Shown here: one piece after another, positions 33,519-42,532 of the stretch | How the letters are laid out: every line of letters begins with the position of its first letter | How positions within the stretch are numbered: the stretch's first letter is position 1 | Source: Cytophagales bacterium | GTDB taxonomy: Bacteria > Bacteroidota > Bacteroidia > Cytophagales > Cyclobacteriaceae | DNA length: 62,192 nt | NCBI GenBank assembly: GCA_022360875.1 | Contig: JAKSBZ010000184.1 | Location: 1 to 62,192 of the forward strand | Direction of reading: 5' to 3' | Position numbers and translations under genes: made by a program | Notes under the pieces: generated by a model | The model's input: only the letters and a program-made list of their open reading frames with translations | Databases searched by the model: none | What the model was told of the DNA's origin: nothing

Positions 33519-34097
33519 TCATAATTGAAGGATTTTCTGAACCTCACTCTTTAAATAAGGCAACACATCCTCCTCAAACCACGGATTCTTCTTTTGCCAC
33601 AATTTATTTCGGGGCGAAGGATGAGGCAACGGCAGAAAATCCGGAAGATATTCTCTGTAATTCCTAACCGTTTCCGTCAAATTTCTTTTCCGGTCCTTAA
33701 GGTAATAAGCTTGAGCATAGCTTCCGACAAGAAGCTTTAAGTGAAGTTTAGGCATGCAATCGAGAACAGGCTGGTGCCACAGCGGCGCACACTCTTTTCT
33801 CGGCGGCAAATCGCCCGACTTCCCTTTTCCCGGATAACAAAAGCCCATGGGTACGATTCCAAACAGGCTGTCATCATAAAACTCTTCTGATCTCACTCCA
33901 AGCCAATTTCTCAAATTCTTTCCGCTCGGATCATTCCAGGGAATTCCCGTATTATGCACACGTATACCGGGCGCCTGCCCCACCACCAGAATTTTTGCCT
34001 TTGTGTTGGCCCGAAAAATCGGATTAGCTCCTAAGGGTAATTCAGGTTCGCAAACTTTGCATTTTAGTATTTCCCGAAACAATTGACTGCAATTCAT
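33519..34097 (-). CDS. Uracil-DNA glycosylase family protein
   Basis: From the ATG at 34097 (MNCSQLFREILKCKVC) the protein has 192 residues. Motif 1 is VVGQAPG and motif 2 is HPSPRN, the pattern of the UDG superfamily; PWNDPSGKNLRNWLG and MGFCYPGKGKSGD are further family blocks. One CxxC pair is near the N terminus, but the four-cysteine iron-sulfur site of family 4/5 enzymes is not complete, so it is a cluster-free branch. Its likely role is removal of uracil or damaged bases from DNA, not proven for this branch. The longer frame to 34193 overlaps the AT-rich promoter region and is not supported. It is divergent from the ATP-cone/nuclease gene. Confidence 0.82.
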   Translation of the reverse strand: MNCSQLFREILKCKVCEPELPLGANPIFRANTKAKILVVGQAPGIRVHNTGIPWNDPSGKNLRNWLGVRSEEFYDDSLFGIVPMGFCYPGKGKSGDLPPRKECAPLWHQPVLDCMPKLHLKLLVGSYAQAYYLKDRKRNLTETVRNYREYLPDFLPLPHPSPRNKLWQKKNPWFEEDVLPYLKSEVQKILQL

Positions 34098-34253
34098 TTT
34101 TATACACTCAAAACAATATAGGATTCTTTTTACATGAAAAGAATTGTTTACTATCTTTAGTAATACGATTCTACTACAAATAATCCTCCTCAATCAAACA
34201 GCTGACAATATTTTGCGGCGTACTAAAAGGGGACCACACTCAAAAAATAAACA

Positions 34254-35090
34254 ATGGCAATATTAAAAGCAAGCGGAGAGATCGTCCCCTTTTCAAAAGA
34301 AAAGCTCACCAAATCGATGCTCAAGGCGGGAGCCAGTTACACAATAATTGAAGAAATCCTCCATGAAATCGAACTAAGCCTCCATCACAAAACCACCACA
34401 AACCAAATATACAAAAAGGCTTTCCGGCTTCTAAAGCTGTATTCAAAGCCTATTGCAGCTCGGTACAAGCTCAAAAAAGCAATTGCTCAGCTGGGACCTT
34501 CAGGCTATCCGTTCGAGCGGTTCATGGCCGAAATCCTCAATTTCCAAGGCTACCAGACCCAATTGAACCAGCTTATTCCCGGCCGGTGCGTCAACCACGA
34601 AGTGGATGTGCTTGCCCGGAATGATCACGAACTCATTATGCTCGAATGCAAATTCCACAACCGGGCAGGCTACAAGTCGGACATAAAGGTGCCGCTCTAC
34701 ATCAAAGCAAGATTCGACGATTTGAAAAACGAATGGCAAAAGCTTGAATCGGTCCGGGACCTGCACATGCAGGCCTGGATTGCCACCAACACACGATTCA
34801 GCGAAGACGCTATAAAATACGCCAAGTGCGCCGGCCTCCATCTCATCAGCTGGGACTATCCCAGCCACGGAAGCCTGCGCGAGCGCATCGACTTAGCGGG
34901 ACTGTATCCGCTCACTTGTCTGAGTTCATTAAGCAAAGGCGACAAGCACCGCCTGTTGCACGCAAAAAACATGGTATTATGCAAGGACCTGCTCCGTAAC
35001 CCGATGGCACTGCACGAGCTTGGACTCAAAACAAGGGAAACCCATAAAGTGCTAAAGGAAATAAACGAACTGCTGGCTTTCAAAGCCTGA
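34254..35090 (+). CDS. ATP-cone domain fused to Mrr-like endonuclease domain
   Basis: Residues 1-90 form an ATP-cone (ILKASGEIVPFSKEKLTKSML), the nucleotide-binding module best known as the allosteric site of ribonucleotide reductase. Residues about 95-210 form a restriction-endonuclease-fold domain: PFERFMAEILNFQGYQT, HEVDVLARND with the catalytic Asp, and LIMLECKFHN with the ExK pair. The C-terminal 60 residues are helical (KDLLRNPMALHELGL, then KVLKEINELL). Such fusions exist in several phyla. It would be a nuclease whose activity depends on ATP/dATP level; whether it serves repair, dNTP sensing or phage defence is not shown. It faces away from the UDG-like gene across a 156-base gap. Confidence 0.82.
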   Translation: MAILKASGEIVPFSKEKLTKSMLKAGASYTIIEEILHEIELSLHHKTTTNQIYKKAFRLLKLYSKPIAARYKLKKAIAQLGPSGYPFERFMAEILNFQGYQTQLNQLIPGRCVNHEVDVLARNDHELIMLECKFHNRAGYKSDIKVPLYIKARFDDLKNEWQKLESVRDLHMQAWIATNTRFSEDAIKYAKCAGLHLISWDYPSHGSLRERIDLAGLYPLTCLSSLSKGDKHRLLHAKNMVLCKDLLRNPMALHELGLKTRETHKVLKEINELLAFKA

Positions 35091-35123
35091 GAGCAGCTGC
35101 CTAAGGAGCAGCCGCTTGTTCGT

Positions 35124-35516
35124 TTAAAGACACTCACTGATTTTTTTCGCCGCATCAGCCAGCTCTGCCTGCGTCGGACGCAGTTTAGGACGGCTAAAAT
35201 TCATATCGTCCATTTCCGAAATAGGAATTAAATGAACATGCGTATGGGGCACTTCCAACCCAATAACCGCCTCTCCTATGCGCTTACACGGAATTGCCTT
35301 GCGGATTGCTCCGGCAACTTTTTTTGCAAACAACTGAAGCGCAATAAAATCTTCGTCGTTCAGATCGTAGATATAATCGATTTCTTTTTTCGGCACGCAA
35401 AGCGTATGGCCCACCACCAGCGGGTTAATATCAAGAAAAGCGATGTTCTTGTCGTCTTCGGCCACGATATGGCCCGGAATTTCTTTATTGATTATCTTGG
35501 TGAATATAGATGCCAT
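35124..35516 (-). CDS. HIT family nucleotide-binding protein
   Basis: The 130 residues carry the histidine triad HTHVHL near residue 90 and the N-terminal IFTKIINKEIPG, so this is an HINT-type hydrolase or transferase acting on nucleotide conjugates such as AMP-lysine. The LRPTQAELADAAKKI end is usual for the family. It converges with the ATP-cone/nuclease gene (33-base gap) and diverges from the MltD-type gene. Exact substrate unknown. Confidence 0.92.
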   Translation of the reverse strand: MASIFTKIINKEIPGHIVAEDDKNIAFLDINPLVVGHTLCVPKKEIDYIYDLNDEDFIALQLFAKKVAGAIRKAIPCKRIGEAVIGLEVPHTHVHLIPISEMDDMNFSRPKLRPTQAELADAAKKISECL

Positions 35517-35647
35517 AGGTATATTTATTTTTTGTAGTTAAAAGTATTCCCTAAAATTAAAGAAAAAGCTCCAATTCTTTACAAGAAGACAAGCCGGTCT
35601 TCTTTATTATTAGAAAAAAGACCAGCTGCGCTCCAAAATTTTTATTC

Positions 35648-37567
35648 ATGAAAATAATTCAACTTTTCATTGGGTTTCTTTTTATCACCCAAACAGTCTT
35701 TGCCCAATCACCGCGCGTTCCCCGGTCAATGAAATTCGCCGGAATGAAAATTACTATTACCGACGGCGCCCAAAAAGAAATCCAGCAGCATGTCGATGCG
35801 CTGTTTGAGGGAGGAAAATTCCTTGAAATAAAGCTTGAACGTGTAAAAACCCATCTGCCTCTTGTCGAGAAGCATTTGAAGAAAAAAAACGTTCCCGACG
35901 ATTTTAAATACCTAGCCATACAAGAGAGCTCATTCATCGGCGATGCGGTTTCTTCGTCCAACGCAGTGGGGTACTGGCAGTTCAAAAAAACAACCGCTCA
36001 AGAAAATGGGCTTCGCGTTAATTTCTCAGTGGATGAGCGCATGAATCTGATTTCATCAACACAGGGCGCTGCCAATTATTTACAGAAAAACAACCGTTAC
36101 CTAGACAACTGGGTGCATACGCTGATCTCCTACTACACCGGTCTGGGAGGCGTAAAAAAATTCATTAGTCACAAAGAAAGAGGATCGAAAAAATTTACAG
36201 TAAAAAAGAGCACTCACTGGTATTTTAAGAAATTTTTGGCACACAAAATCGCCTACGAAGCCCAGCTTAAAGACCCGCGCCCCACTCGCTATATTCTCGG
36301 AGAATACAAACGCGGAGAAGGAATGGGACTCAAAGATGTCGCTAAAGAAGAAGGCATTGAGTGGCGCATTCTAAGTGACTTCAATCCATGGCTAAAGCGA
36401 GGCAAATCGCCTAAAGACAAATCAATCAGCTTCATTCTTCCTGTCGAAAATATCCACGGCAAACGTTTCGAGCTGGCCAAGCAAAATATCTCCTCGTCTT
36501 CCGGAAAAGACATTCTTGATTTGAGCAAAAAATACCCGCTCATCGAGCAACCGAAAAAGAAAAAAAGCCCTATTCTGAAAATCAACGGCATCAAAGGACT
36601 AATCGCCCGCAAAAATGACGATCTGCTGTCGCTGACCATTCGAGGCACCATTTCCGAAAAGAAATTTCTTCGGTACAATGAAATCGACAAGAGCCACTCG
36701 GTTGAAGCGGGAAACATTTACTATTTAAAGACGAAAAAAAGAAAAGCCCGCGTAAACTTTCACATTCTGAAAATAGGCGAGAGCCTTTGGGAGGTATCGC
36801 AGAAATACGGCATCCGCATGAAATCTATCCGATACAAAAACCGCATGGGCAAAAACGAAAAGGCTAAAGCCGGACGCGTGCTCTGGCTAAGAAAAAGGAG
36901 AAAAAAGAAAACCCCTGTGGAATACATGGAGCCCAAGCCTGAAGATACTCCGCCAACCGATGAGCTGCTGGTTGACTCTGCGGATTCAATGAAAACGAAT
37001 ACACAGCCAGAACAGGCTGCTCAAGAAAAACTCACAAAACCTGACTCTTACGAAGAGCTGTTCAAAAAAACGAATCAGCCAAAAGAAAAAGATTCCTCTC
37101 CTGATAATCAGGAAAACAGCAAGCCAAAGAATTCCGAAACTGATTCTAGACCAGACAAAACCGAACGCCAGACTGACATCGCCCGGGAACATCCGGAAAT
37201 CCCTGAGTTCAAGGAAATTAACACCATCACGCATACGGTTGTTAAAGGAGACACATATTACAGTCTGTCGAAGAAATACAATTGCCCGATTCAGCAGCTT
37301 CTGAATCTCAATATGCTGACAATAAACCAGCCGCTTAAAATCGGGCAGAGGCTAAGCATACCGACATATAAAAAAACAGTCAAAGAAACGGCTTCTTCTG
37401 CCCAAAAGAGCATTGCAAAAGACTACCGAATCCACATCGTGCTCAAAGGCGAAACACTTTACAGCATTTCCAGAAAATATAATCTTAGCGTTGAACAACT
37501 CAAGACATGGAACAACAAAACAGACAATTCTATTGACATCGGTGAAGAGCTGTATATTTTCAAATGA
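35648..37567 (+). CDS. Membrane-bound lytic murein transglycosylase (MltD type) with LysM domains
   Basis: It cleaves the glycan strand of peptidoglycan. It has a signal peptide (19 residues, ending FAQ). The SLT domain shows KYLAIQESSF with the catalytic Glu93, NAVGYWQF, and the later ISYYTGLGGVKKFI. Three LysM segments follow: FHILKIGESLWEVSQKYGI, THTVVKGDTYYSLSKKY and IVLKGETLYSISRKYNL, the last two flanking the C terminus. A hydrophilic Lys/Glu/Pro-rich linker lies between LysM 1 and 2. At 639 residues it is normal for Bacteroidota MltD. No lipobox is seen, so it is probably periplasmic rather than a lipoprotein. Confidence 0.92.
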   Translation: MKIIQLFIGFLFITQTVFAQSPRVPRSMKFAGMKITITDGAQKEIQQHVDALFEGGKFLEIKLERVKTHLPLVEKHLKKKNVPDDFKYLAIQESSFIGDAVSSSNAVGYWQFKKTTAQENGLRVNFSVDERMNLISSTQGAANYLQKNNRYLDNWVHTLISYYTGLGGVKKFISHKERGSKKFTVKKSTHWYFKKFLAHKIAYEAQLKDPRPTRYILGEYKRGEGMGLKDVAKEEGIEWRILSDFNPWLKRGKSPKDKSISFILPVENIHGKRFELAKQNISSSSGKDILDLSKKYPLIEQPKKKKSPILKINGIKGLIARKNDDLLSLTIRGTISEKKFLRYNEIDKSHSVEAGNIYYLKTKKRKARVNFHILKIGESLWEVSQKYGIRMKSIRYKNRMGKNEKAKAGRVLWLRKRRKKKTPVEYMEPKPEDTPPTDELLVDSADSMKTNTQPEQAAQEKLTKPDSYEELFKKTNQPKEKDSSPDNQENSKPKNSETDSRPDKTERQTDIAREHPEIPEFKEINTITHTVVKGDTYYSLSKKYNCPIQQLLNLNMLTINQPLKIGQRLSIPTYKKTVKETASSAQKSIAKDYRIHIVLKGETLYSISRKYNLSVEQLKTWNNKTDNSIDIGEELYIFK

Positions 37568-37678
37568 ACCCATTAATATGTAAGTACCCCGTACTTTTTG
37601 TTATTTTCAATTGTGTCCCATAGCCAGCGGTTTATTCAAATAATGACATGAATTAATTTAATGGCAGTACTTATAAAT

Positions 37679-37718
37679 GAAGACGGATAACTAAACGCCG
37701 TCTTCTTTTCATTTTTTT
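37679..37718 (+). terminator. Rho-independent terminator downstream of the MltD-type gene
   Basis: GAAGACGG (37679-37686) pairs with CCGTCTTC (37698-37705), followed by TTTTCATTTTTTT. It lies about 110 bases after the stop codon. Confidence 0.82.
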
Positions 37719-37828
37719 CACAGAAGAAGGCATGTCAGCAAGTTTTACAGACCACTCTTTTTTGCTCTTCCTCCTTTTTCTTAATTTTGAATCGAACTCA
37801 AAAATAATATACTTTCAGCATCATACTC

Positions 37829-39109
37829 ATGCGTACGTTCAAAACAATCTTTTTACTATTTTTTTCAATCCTGTTAGTCAGCCAAGCCACTGCCCAAACA
37901 GAAGAAGACTATATCGATTTTGAAAGCAATCAAAAAGAGGCCATAGACTCTTCATTTTTGCTGAATACTAAAAAAACAGTTATATACTCTGACACTTCCA
38001 AAATATTGGAAAAACCGAAATGCATTTATTATGCTCTCAAATCAAAACTGGAAACGCTTAAACCCGCAGATGTAGACACTATTAGCTTTTTCTTTCCTCC
38101 AAAAATTGCTCGCATAGAATACAATGAATTTATCGACTCATTACAGATAGAACAAAAAAGCCCCGACACGTTGCTTCTGCTTTTCCATCCCAGAATTGCA
38201 ATTCTTGACAGCAGCAACTTGGCATTCCAAATGCCCAAACCCAAAATCTGGAACACGAATCACCGTGCGAGCGCTGGGGCAAATATTCTGAAGCAAGAAC
38301 ACTGGAGCAAAGGCGGCAATAACACTATTGCCGTCTATTCAAACTATTTGTTTCGGGCCAACCGGAAAATCAAAAACCTATTCTGGTACAATACCATCGA
38401 ACTAGGACTAGGCTACATCAAAGACGGAGATATTTTAAAGAAAAACGCCGATTTTTTCAAGTTAACCTCTATTCAGAGTATGCCTATCAGCAAGGATGAA
38501 AAATGGTTGTTTTCATCGCGCGTTTATCTAAAATCACAATTCCAGCCGGGTTATAAGTACAGCGAAGTAAAAGAAAAGGAAAAAGACGAAAACGGAGAAG
38601 AAATTGAAATCAGCAAAACAAAAAAGCAGCGTACATCAAATTTTTTCGCGCCTGCCGATTTCGAAATCGGTCTTGGTCTCAGCTTCCGGCCAAAACAACA
38701 TTTCTCTGGAATGTTTTCGCTAGCCAAAGGAAAATTTCTTATTGTAGCAGATGAGCTACTGTCGGAAGAAGGTGCACACGGGGTTGAAAAAGGCGAAACC
38801 TACAAAGGCGAAATAGGCATAGGCGCGGACTTCGAACTCATAGACTACGAGATTTGGGAAAACATTAAGTTAAGAGGCACCATGAATCTTTTTGCATCTT
38901 ACGAAAAAATTACGAAAGTCGACTTCAACTTAGCCTCGCTGTTGCAGTTCCAGGTGAACAAGTACTTTCAAGTAAGCCTGGACACCAAACTTATCTATGA
39001 CGACGACATTCTTATAGCGCTCGACGACAACAACCCCGACCTAAAGGGACCTCGAATGCAGGTAAGAAACCAGCTAAATTTGCTTTTTGTACTGGACTGG
39101 AAAAATTAA
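37829..39109 (+). CDS. DUF3078 outer-membrane-like protein
   Basis: The 426 residues start with a signal peptide (FKTIFLLFFSILLVSQATAQ). The second half is beta-strand rich and carries the family's usual stretch: HWSKGGNNTIAVYSNYLF, a WYNTIELGLGYIKDGD block, KLTSIQSMPISKDEKW, and the end QVSLDTKLIYDDDI. DUF3078 is a Bacteroidota family thought to form an outer membrane barrel; the function is unknown. The ending TTLLFVLDWKN-like strand (NLLFVLDWKN) suits a barrel closure. A promoter-like TTTTG (37785-37789) with TATACTTTC 19 bases later precedes the gene. Confidence 0.85.
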   Translation: MRTFKTIFLLFFSILLVSQATAQTEEDYIDFESNQKEAIDSSFLLNTKKTVIYSDTSKILEKPKCIYYALKSKLETLKPADVDTISFFFPPKIARIEYNEFIDSLQIEQKSPDTLLLLFHPRIAILDSSNLAFQMPKPKIWNTNHRASAGANILKQEHWSKGGNNTIAVYSNYLFRANRKIKNLFWYNTIELGLGYIKDGDILKKNADFFKLTSIQSMPISKDEKWLFSSRVYLKSQFQPGYKYSEVKEKEKDENGEEIEISKTKKQRTSNFFAPADFEIGLGLSFRPKQHFSGMFSLAKGKFLIVADELLSEEGAHGVEKGETYKGEIGIGADFELIDYEIWENIKLRGTMNLFASYEKITKVDFNLASLLQFQVNKYFQVSLDTKLIYDDDILIALDDNNPDLKGPRMQVRNQLNLLFVLDWKN

Positions 39110-39206
39110 GAACTGCCATATTTTCAAACAGCCTGTCCAATCCAAGCAGTTTTTGGCACTCGTCAACACTCCTTTCTGCGCTTTGTTAGAGTAGGAAACA
39201 CAAGCG

Positions 39207-40592
39207 ATGAAAACCGCAGAGACGATTGCCCAGCTGCTTGACCAAAGCACTTTTCAGAAATGGCATTTTCGGATTTGGATGCTTTCGGCCGCAGGCATTA
39301 TGCTGGACGGCTTCGACCTTTTTGTCATCGGCTTGTCACTGCCTTTCATTCAGCAAGAGTTCGCTCTCAATAGCCTGCAGCTGGGCCTTATTGGCTCATC
39401 AGCTATTTTGGGCACTATACTCGGCGCGGCTTTTTTCGGCAAACTAACTGACAAATACGGCCGAAAAACCATGTATCTGCTGGACATGGCGCTGCTGATT
39501 TTTTTCAGCGTGCTGTCCGGCATGGCATGGGATTTCTGGAGTCTGTTTATCTTTCGGTTTTTCATTGGCATCGGCATCGGGACTGACTATCCCATTTGCG
39601 CCACATACGTGAGCGAATTCATGCCCCGGAAAATCAGAGGAAAAATGCTCATCAGTGCTTTTGCACTTCAGGCCGTAGGCATTCTGCTTGCCTCATTCAC
39701 GGCCTTTGCAGTCATGAAATTCTATCCTTACGATTCCGCCTGGCGGTGGTTTTTAGCCCTTGGCGCCTTGCCGGCGGGCTTTATTCTTTTCTTCCGTGGA
39801 ATTGTCCCCGAAAGTCTGCGCTGGCTGCTCCACCAGGGAAAAATTAAAAAAGCTTCCCGGCTGGCTCTCAAGCTTTTCAAGCACGAGCCCAAAGAAAAAA
39901 TTCTGAATCTGATTCAGAATGAAAAAACAAGAATAGAAACAAAACCCCGCTTCTGCAGTCTTTTCACTTCCAAATGGCTCCGCAACACCTTGCTGGCAAC
40001 TCTTCCCTGGTTTTTCATGGACATTGCCACCTACGGCATGGGCATCTTCACCCCAAGCCTGCTCACTCATATTTTCCCCAAAAAAGCAAATGCAAGCCTG
40101 AATGAACATGTTTTTTACGCAATAGAAAGCTCATTATTCCTAAATGCTTTCTTGGTTTTGGGTTTCCTGGCCAATCTATTTCTTATCGAAAAAAAAGGAC
40201 GCATCGCTTTGCAGAAAGCAGGTTTTCTGGGCATGTTCCTGGGATTGCTGCTGCTCAGCATTTTCTATGAAGCACATGCCAGCGGGACTCATCTGCTCAT
40301 GATTTTCGCCGGATTCATTCTGTTCAATTTTACAATGAACGCCGGACCAAACGCCACTACTTTCGTACTATCGGGAGAATTATTTCCCACATCAATACGA
40401 GCCACAGGAAGCGGCTTTGCCGCCGGCGCGGCAAAAATCGGCGCAACAATAGGCATTCTGTCCTTCTCCTTGCTCAAAGACCATATTAGCATCAACATGC
40501 TCATGCTTCTGATCGGACTGATGCCTCTGGCTGGCTGGCTGGCTACTCACCTTTTCCGAATCGAAACCAAGGGCGAGGCCTTACTCAACTGA
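39207..40592 (+). CDS. MFS transporter, sugar/organic-acid porter type
   Basis: The 461 residues have twelve predicted membrane helices. The loop between helices 2 and 3 reads GKLTDKYGRKTMYLLD, the MFS signature, and DGFDLFVIGLSLPFIQ in helix 1 is typical of the aromatic-acid and inorganic-phosphate branches. PESLRWLLHQGK follows helix 6, as in the sugar porter superfamily. A GPNATTFVLSGELFPTSIRATGSGFAAG block in helix 10-11 is also family-typical. Substrate unknown. It stands alone and converges with the LolA-like gene (12-base overlap). Confidence 0.88.
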   Translation: MKTAETIAQLLDQSTFQKWHFRIWMLSAAGIMLDGFDLFVIGLSLPFIQQEFALNSLQLGLIGSSAILGTILGAAFFGKLTDKYGRKTMYLLDMALLIFFSVLSGMAWDFWSLFIFRFFIGIGIGTDYPICATYVSEFMPRKIRGKMLISAFALQAVGILLASFTAFAVMKFYPYDSAWRWFLALGALPAGFILFFRGIVPESLRWLLHQGKIKKASRLALKLFKHEPKEKILNLIQNEKTRIETKPRFCSLFTSKWLRNTLLATLPWFFMDIATYGMGIFTPSLLTHIFPKKANASLNEHVFYAIESSLFLNAFLVLGFLANLFLIEKKGRIALQKAGFLGMFLGLLLLSIFYEAHASGTHLLMIFAGFILFNFTMNAGPNATTFVLSGELFPTSIRATGSGFAAGAAKIGATIGILSFSLLKDHISINMLMLLIGLMPLAGWLATHLFRIETKGEALLN

Positions 40593-41267
40593 AAAATCCG
40601 TTTCGGGAATGGATCTGTTCAGCTCCACATTAAGAACCTGCAATACCATCTCTCCGCTCCCAAACCGCAAGGTTAATCGAGTTGGAAAATAAATTCCCCC
40701 AAAAGCCTTATACTTGTCCAAAAGCGTGGTAGTCTGCGTTTGTTCGTCGATTATCTTAGTAAGAAAATGCGAATCCTTATCGAAGTAGTAATAACGGACA
40801 TTTCCAGAAGGCGACACCAGCTTCGTTTCAACACTTCCCTTAGCATATTCACGCTCGCCCAAACTTGTCATTTGATACCCTTCCTGTTCGAAATACAGCT
40901 CCGGAAAAATTCTGGCCTCTTCCCGCATATCCTGAAGATCGTTCTTCGACAGCTCTTCCTTCTTGCCGTTCATTAAGCTGTACCCTTTTCCGGCGTTATA
41001 TATTTTCAGCACCCGGCCGTCCAGCGTATGAATCTCCACCCGCATCTTATCAGGCGCTTGCTTCTTAAAAATCGAAAATATAGTTTTTCCGTTGAAATCG
41101 CTCCGGGTTTGCAATTCCAATGAACGAACATCTCTCAACTTAGCCTCACCACCCTGCGCTTTAATGCTCTGCTGGAGGATTTCACGAGCCTTTTGGCTGA
41201 CTTGCCCCTTAACTACAACAGGGAACGACAGTAAACCTAAGAGAAGCAGTTTGTACAAGTATCTCAT
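40581..41267 (-). CDS. LolA-like outer membrane lipoprotein-sorting protein
   Basis: The 228 residues have a signal peptide (YLYKLLLLGLLSFPVVVKGQ) and a single antiparallel-sheet domain with the alternating pattern SLELQTRSDFNGKTI, DKMRVEIHTLDGRVLKIYNAGKGYSLM, YYYFDKDSHFLTKI and YFPTRLTL, as in the LolA/LolB lipocalin-like fold used to shield lipids in the periplasm. Bacteroidota have many such paralogues, and whether this one carries lipoproteins is unknown. It diverges from the hydrolase gene across a 135-base region that holds a palindromic operator-like site. Confidence 0.8.
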   Translation of the reverse strand: MRYLYKLLLLGLLSFPVVVKGQVSQKAREILQQSIKAQGGEAKLRDVRSLELQTRSDFNGKTIFSIFKKQAPDKMRVEIHTLDGRVLKIYNAGKGYSLMNGKKEELSKNDLQDMREEARIFPELYFEQEGYQMTSLGEREYAKGSVETKLVSPSGNVRYYYFDKDSHFLTKIIDEQTQTTTLLDKYKAFGGIYFPTRLTLRFGSGEMVLQVLNVELNRSIPETDFSVE

Positions 41268-41360
41268 AAACCTATCTATTCAAAAAATGAATTCTTCAAA
41301 AGTACTCAGAAGCATTCATTATTCAAATTTTCTTTTTTATTTTAAAGCTTTCAATACAAA

Positions 41361-41375
41361 TTGACTGTCAGTCAA
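41361..41375. promoter_or_regulatory. Perfect 15-base palindrome, operator-like
   Basis: TTGACTGTCAGTCAA is two perfect 7-base arms around one base. It lies 28 bases before the hydrolase ATG and 94 bases from the divergent LolA-like start. Its size and shape suit a TetR-type repressor site; no such regulator gene is in the window. Confidence 0.5.
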
Positions 41376-41402
41376 TTCATTGCCGAATTTCAATTTTTTA
41401 CA

Positions 41403-42338
41403 ATGGAAACCTCACCTTTCAACTTCAGGAGTTCCGACGAACAATGTCTTTTAGGCTATCAGTGGCAAAACAACTCCCGCACTCCCGGAGCCTGTCTGCT
41501 CATTATACACGGAGCCATAGAACACGCAATGCGTTATCAGGATGTGGCGGAATATTTTACAAAAAAAAATATTGCCGTCTTTGGGTACGACCAACGAGGA
41601 CACGGGCGTTCAGGAGAAGCCAACCAGTCCGTACTGCAGTTTTCCCAAAATCCTGAAGGGTGGAAACTCGCTGTACTAGATATTGAACTGGCTCTCCGAA
41701 AAATCCGGGAAATACATCCTGATCTGCCGGTTTTTCTGTTTGGACACAGCATGGGTGCGCTCCTTGTACGACAGTTTATCAGCGAACATTCCTTCCCGAT
41801 TGCCGGAGTCATTTTAGAATCCACAGGACCAGCTAGGCCGTTCTCAGAAAACATGATTCTTTTTTTCAGCAAAATAGCTGGCGCTTTCAGTAACAACTCC
41901 TCCCCTAGCCCTTTTCTGCACCGATGCATTTTCGGTCCCCTAAATAACATTGTAAAACACCCTCAAACACGAGCGGACTTCATCTCACGGGATCCGGAAG
42001 CAGTGAGCGAATACCTGAAAGACTTTTACTGCAACGGAACAATCAGCATCGAATACGCACAGCAGCTAACCAAAGGCAACCGAAAGGCTAACCGTAAACA
42101 GGTCTACATAAACACACCGAAAAACTTGCCGATGCTTTTTTTGTCGGGCACAGCAGACCCCGTTGGCAAAAAAGACGGAAAAGGAGTCAAGAAAGTAGTG
42201 GAAAGCTACAGACGGGCTGGTTTAAAAAACGTTCACCTGAATCTGTATCAGGGCATGCGCCACGAAATACATCACGAACTGGGGAAAGAAAAAGTGCTTG
42301 AGGATATTTCCGACTGGATCATGAAATGCATCTACTAA
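41403..42338 (+). CDS. Alpha/beta hydrolase, monoacylglycerol-lipase-like (serine aminopeptidase S33 type)
   Basis: From the ATG at 41403 the protein has 311 residues. The TTG at 41361 lies inside the operator-like palindrome and is rejected. The oxyanion region is LLIIHGAIEHAMRY, followed by GYDQRGHGRSGE. The nucleophile is Ser116 in LFGHSMGAL, the acid Asp lies in FLSGTADPVG, and the His in QGMRHEIHHEL. This is the layout of COG2267 lysophospholipase/monoacylglycerol lipases. It has no signal peptide, so it is cytoplasmic. A palindromic site directly upstream suggests repressor control, perhaps by a lipid or fatty-acid signal (inference). Confidence 0.88.
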   Translation: METSPFNFRSSDEQCLLGYQWQNNSRTPGACLLIIHGAIEHAMRYQDVAEYFTKKNIAVFGYDQRGHGRSGEANQSVLQFSQNPEGWKLAVLDIELALRKIREIHPDLPVFLFGHSMGALLVRQFISEHSFPIAGVILESTGPARPFSENMILFFSKIAGAFSNNSSPSPFLHRCIFGPLNNIVKHPQTRADFISRDPEAVSEYLKDFYCNGTISIEYAQQLTKGNRKANRKQVYINTPKNLPMLFLSGTADPVGKKDGKGVKKVVESYRRAGLKNVHLNLYQGMRHEIHHELGKEKVLEDISDWIMKCIY

Positions 42339-42390
42339 TCTTGTCTTTCACAATTCATTTCTGTTTGTCAAACAATCCATCATTTATCCT

Positions 42391-42398
42391 TATATTTG
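42391..42398 (+). promoter_or_regulatory. Bacteroidota promoter of ispG
   Basis: TATATTTG matches TAnnTTTG, with TTTG at 42364-42367, 23 bases upstream, at the upper end of the accepted spacing. It implies an untranslated leader of about 130 bases before ispG. Confidence 0.6.
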
Positions 42399-42411
42399 AG
42401 CAGATTTTTTA

Positions 42412-42490
42412 GAAGCAAAAACTGGTTTCTTTTGCTTGCCCTGCGGCAGTTTTCATTCAGCATAAGCGAAACTGGTTTCTTGCTCAAGAT
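42412..42490 (+). promoter_or_regulatory. Repeated hairpin motif in the ispG leader
   Basis: AACTGGTTTCTT occurs twice (about 42420 and 42474). The first copy is the loop of a perfect AAGCAAAA/TTTTGCTT hairpin; the second lies in a GAAAC/GTTTC hairpin flanked by AAGC and TTGCT. Both are inside the presumed leader. Confidence 0.4.
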
Positions 42491-42532
42491 TCTTTGTTGA
42501 ATCTATTCTGAAACGAACATGCAGAATCCGCA

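Noticed and set aside
35090-35123. Hairpin between the ATP-cone/nuclease and HIT genes
   Set aside because: AGC.GCTGC inverted repeat present but no T run on either strand, so not called as a terminator.
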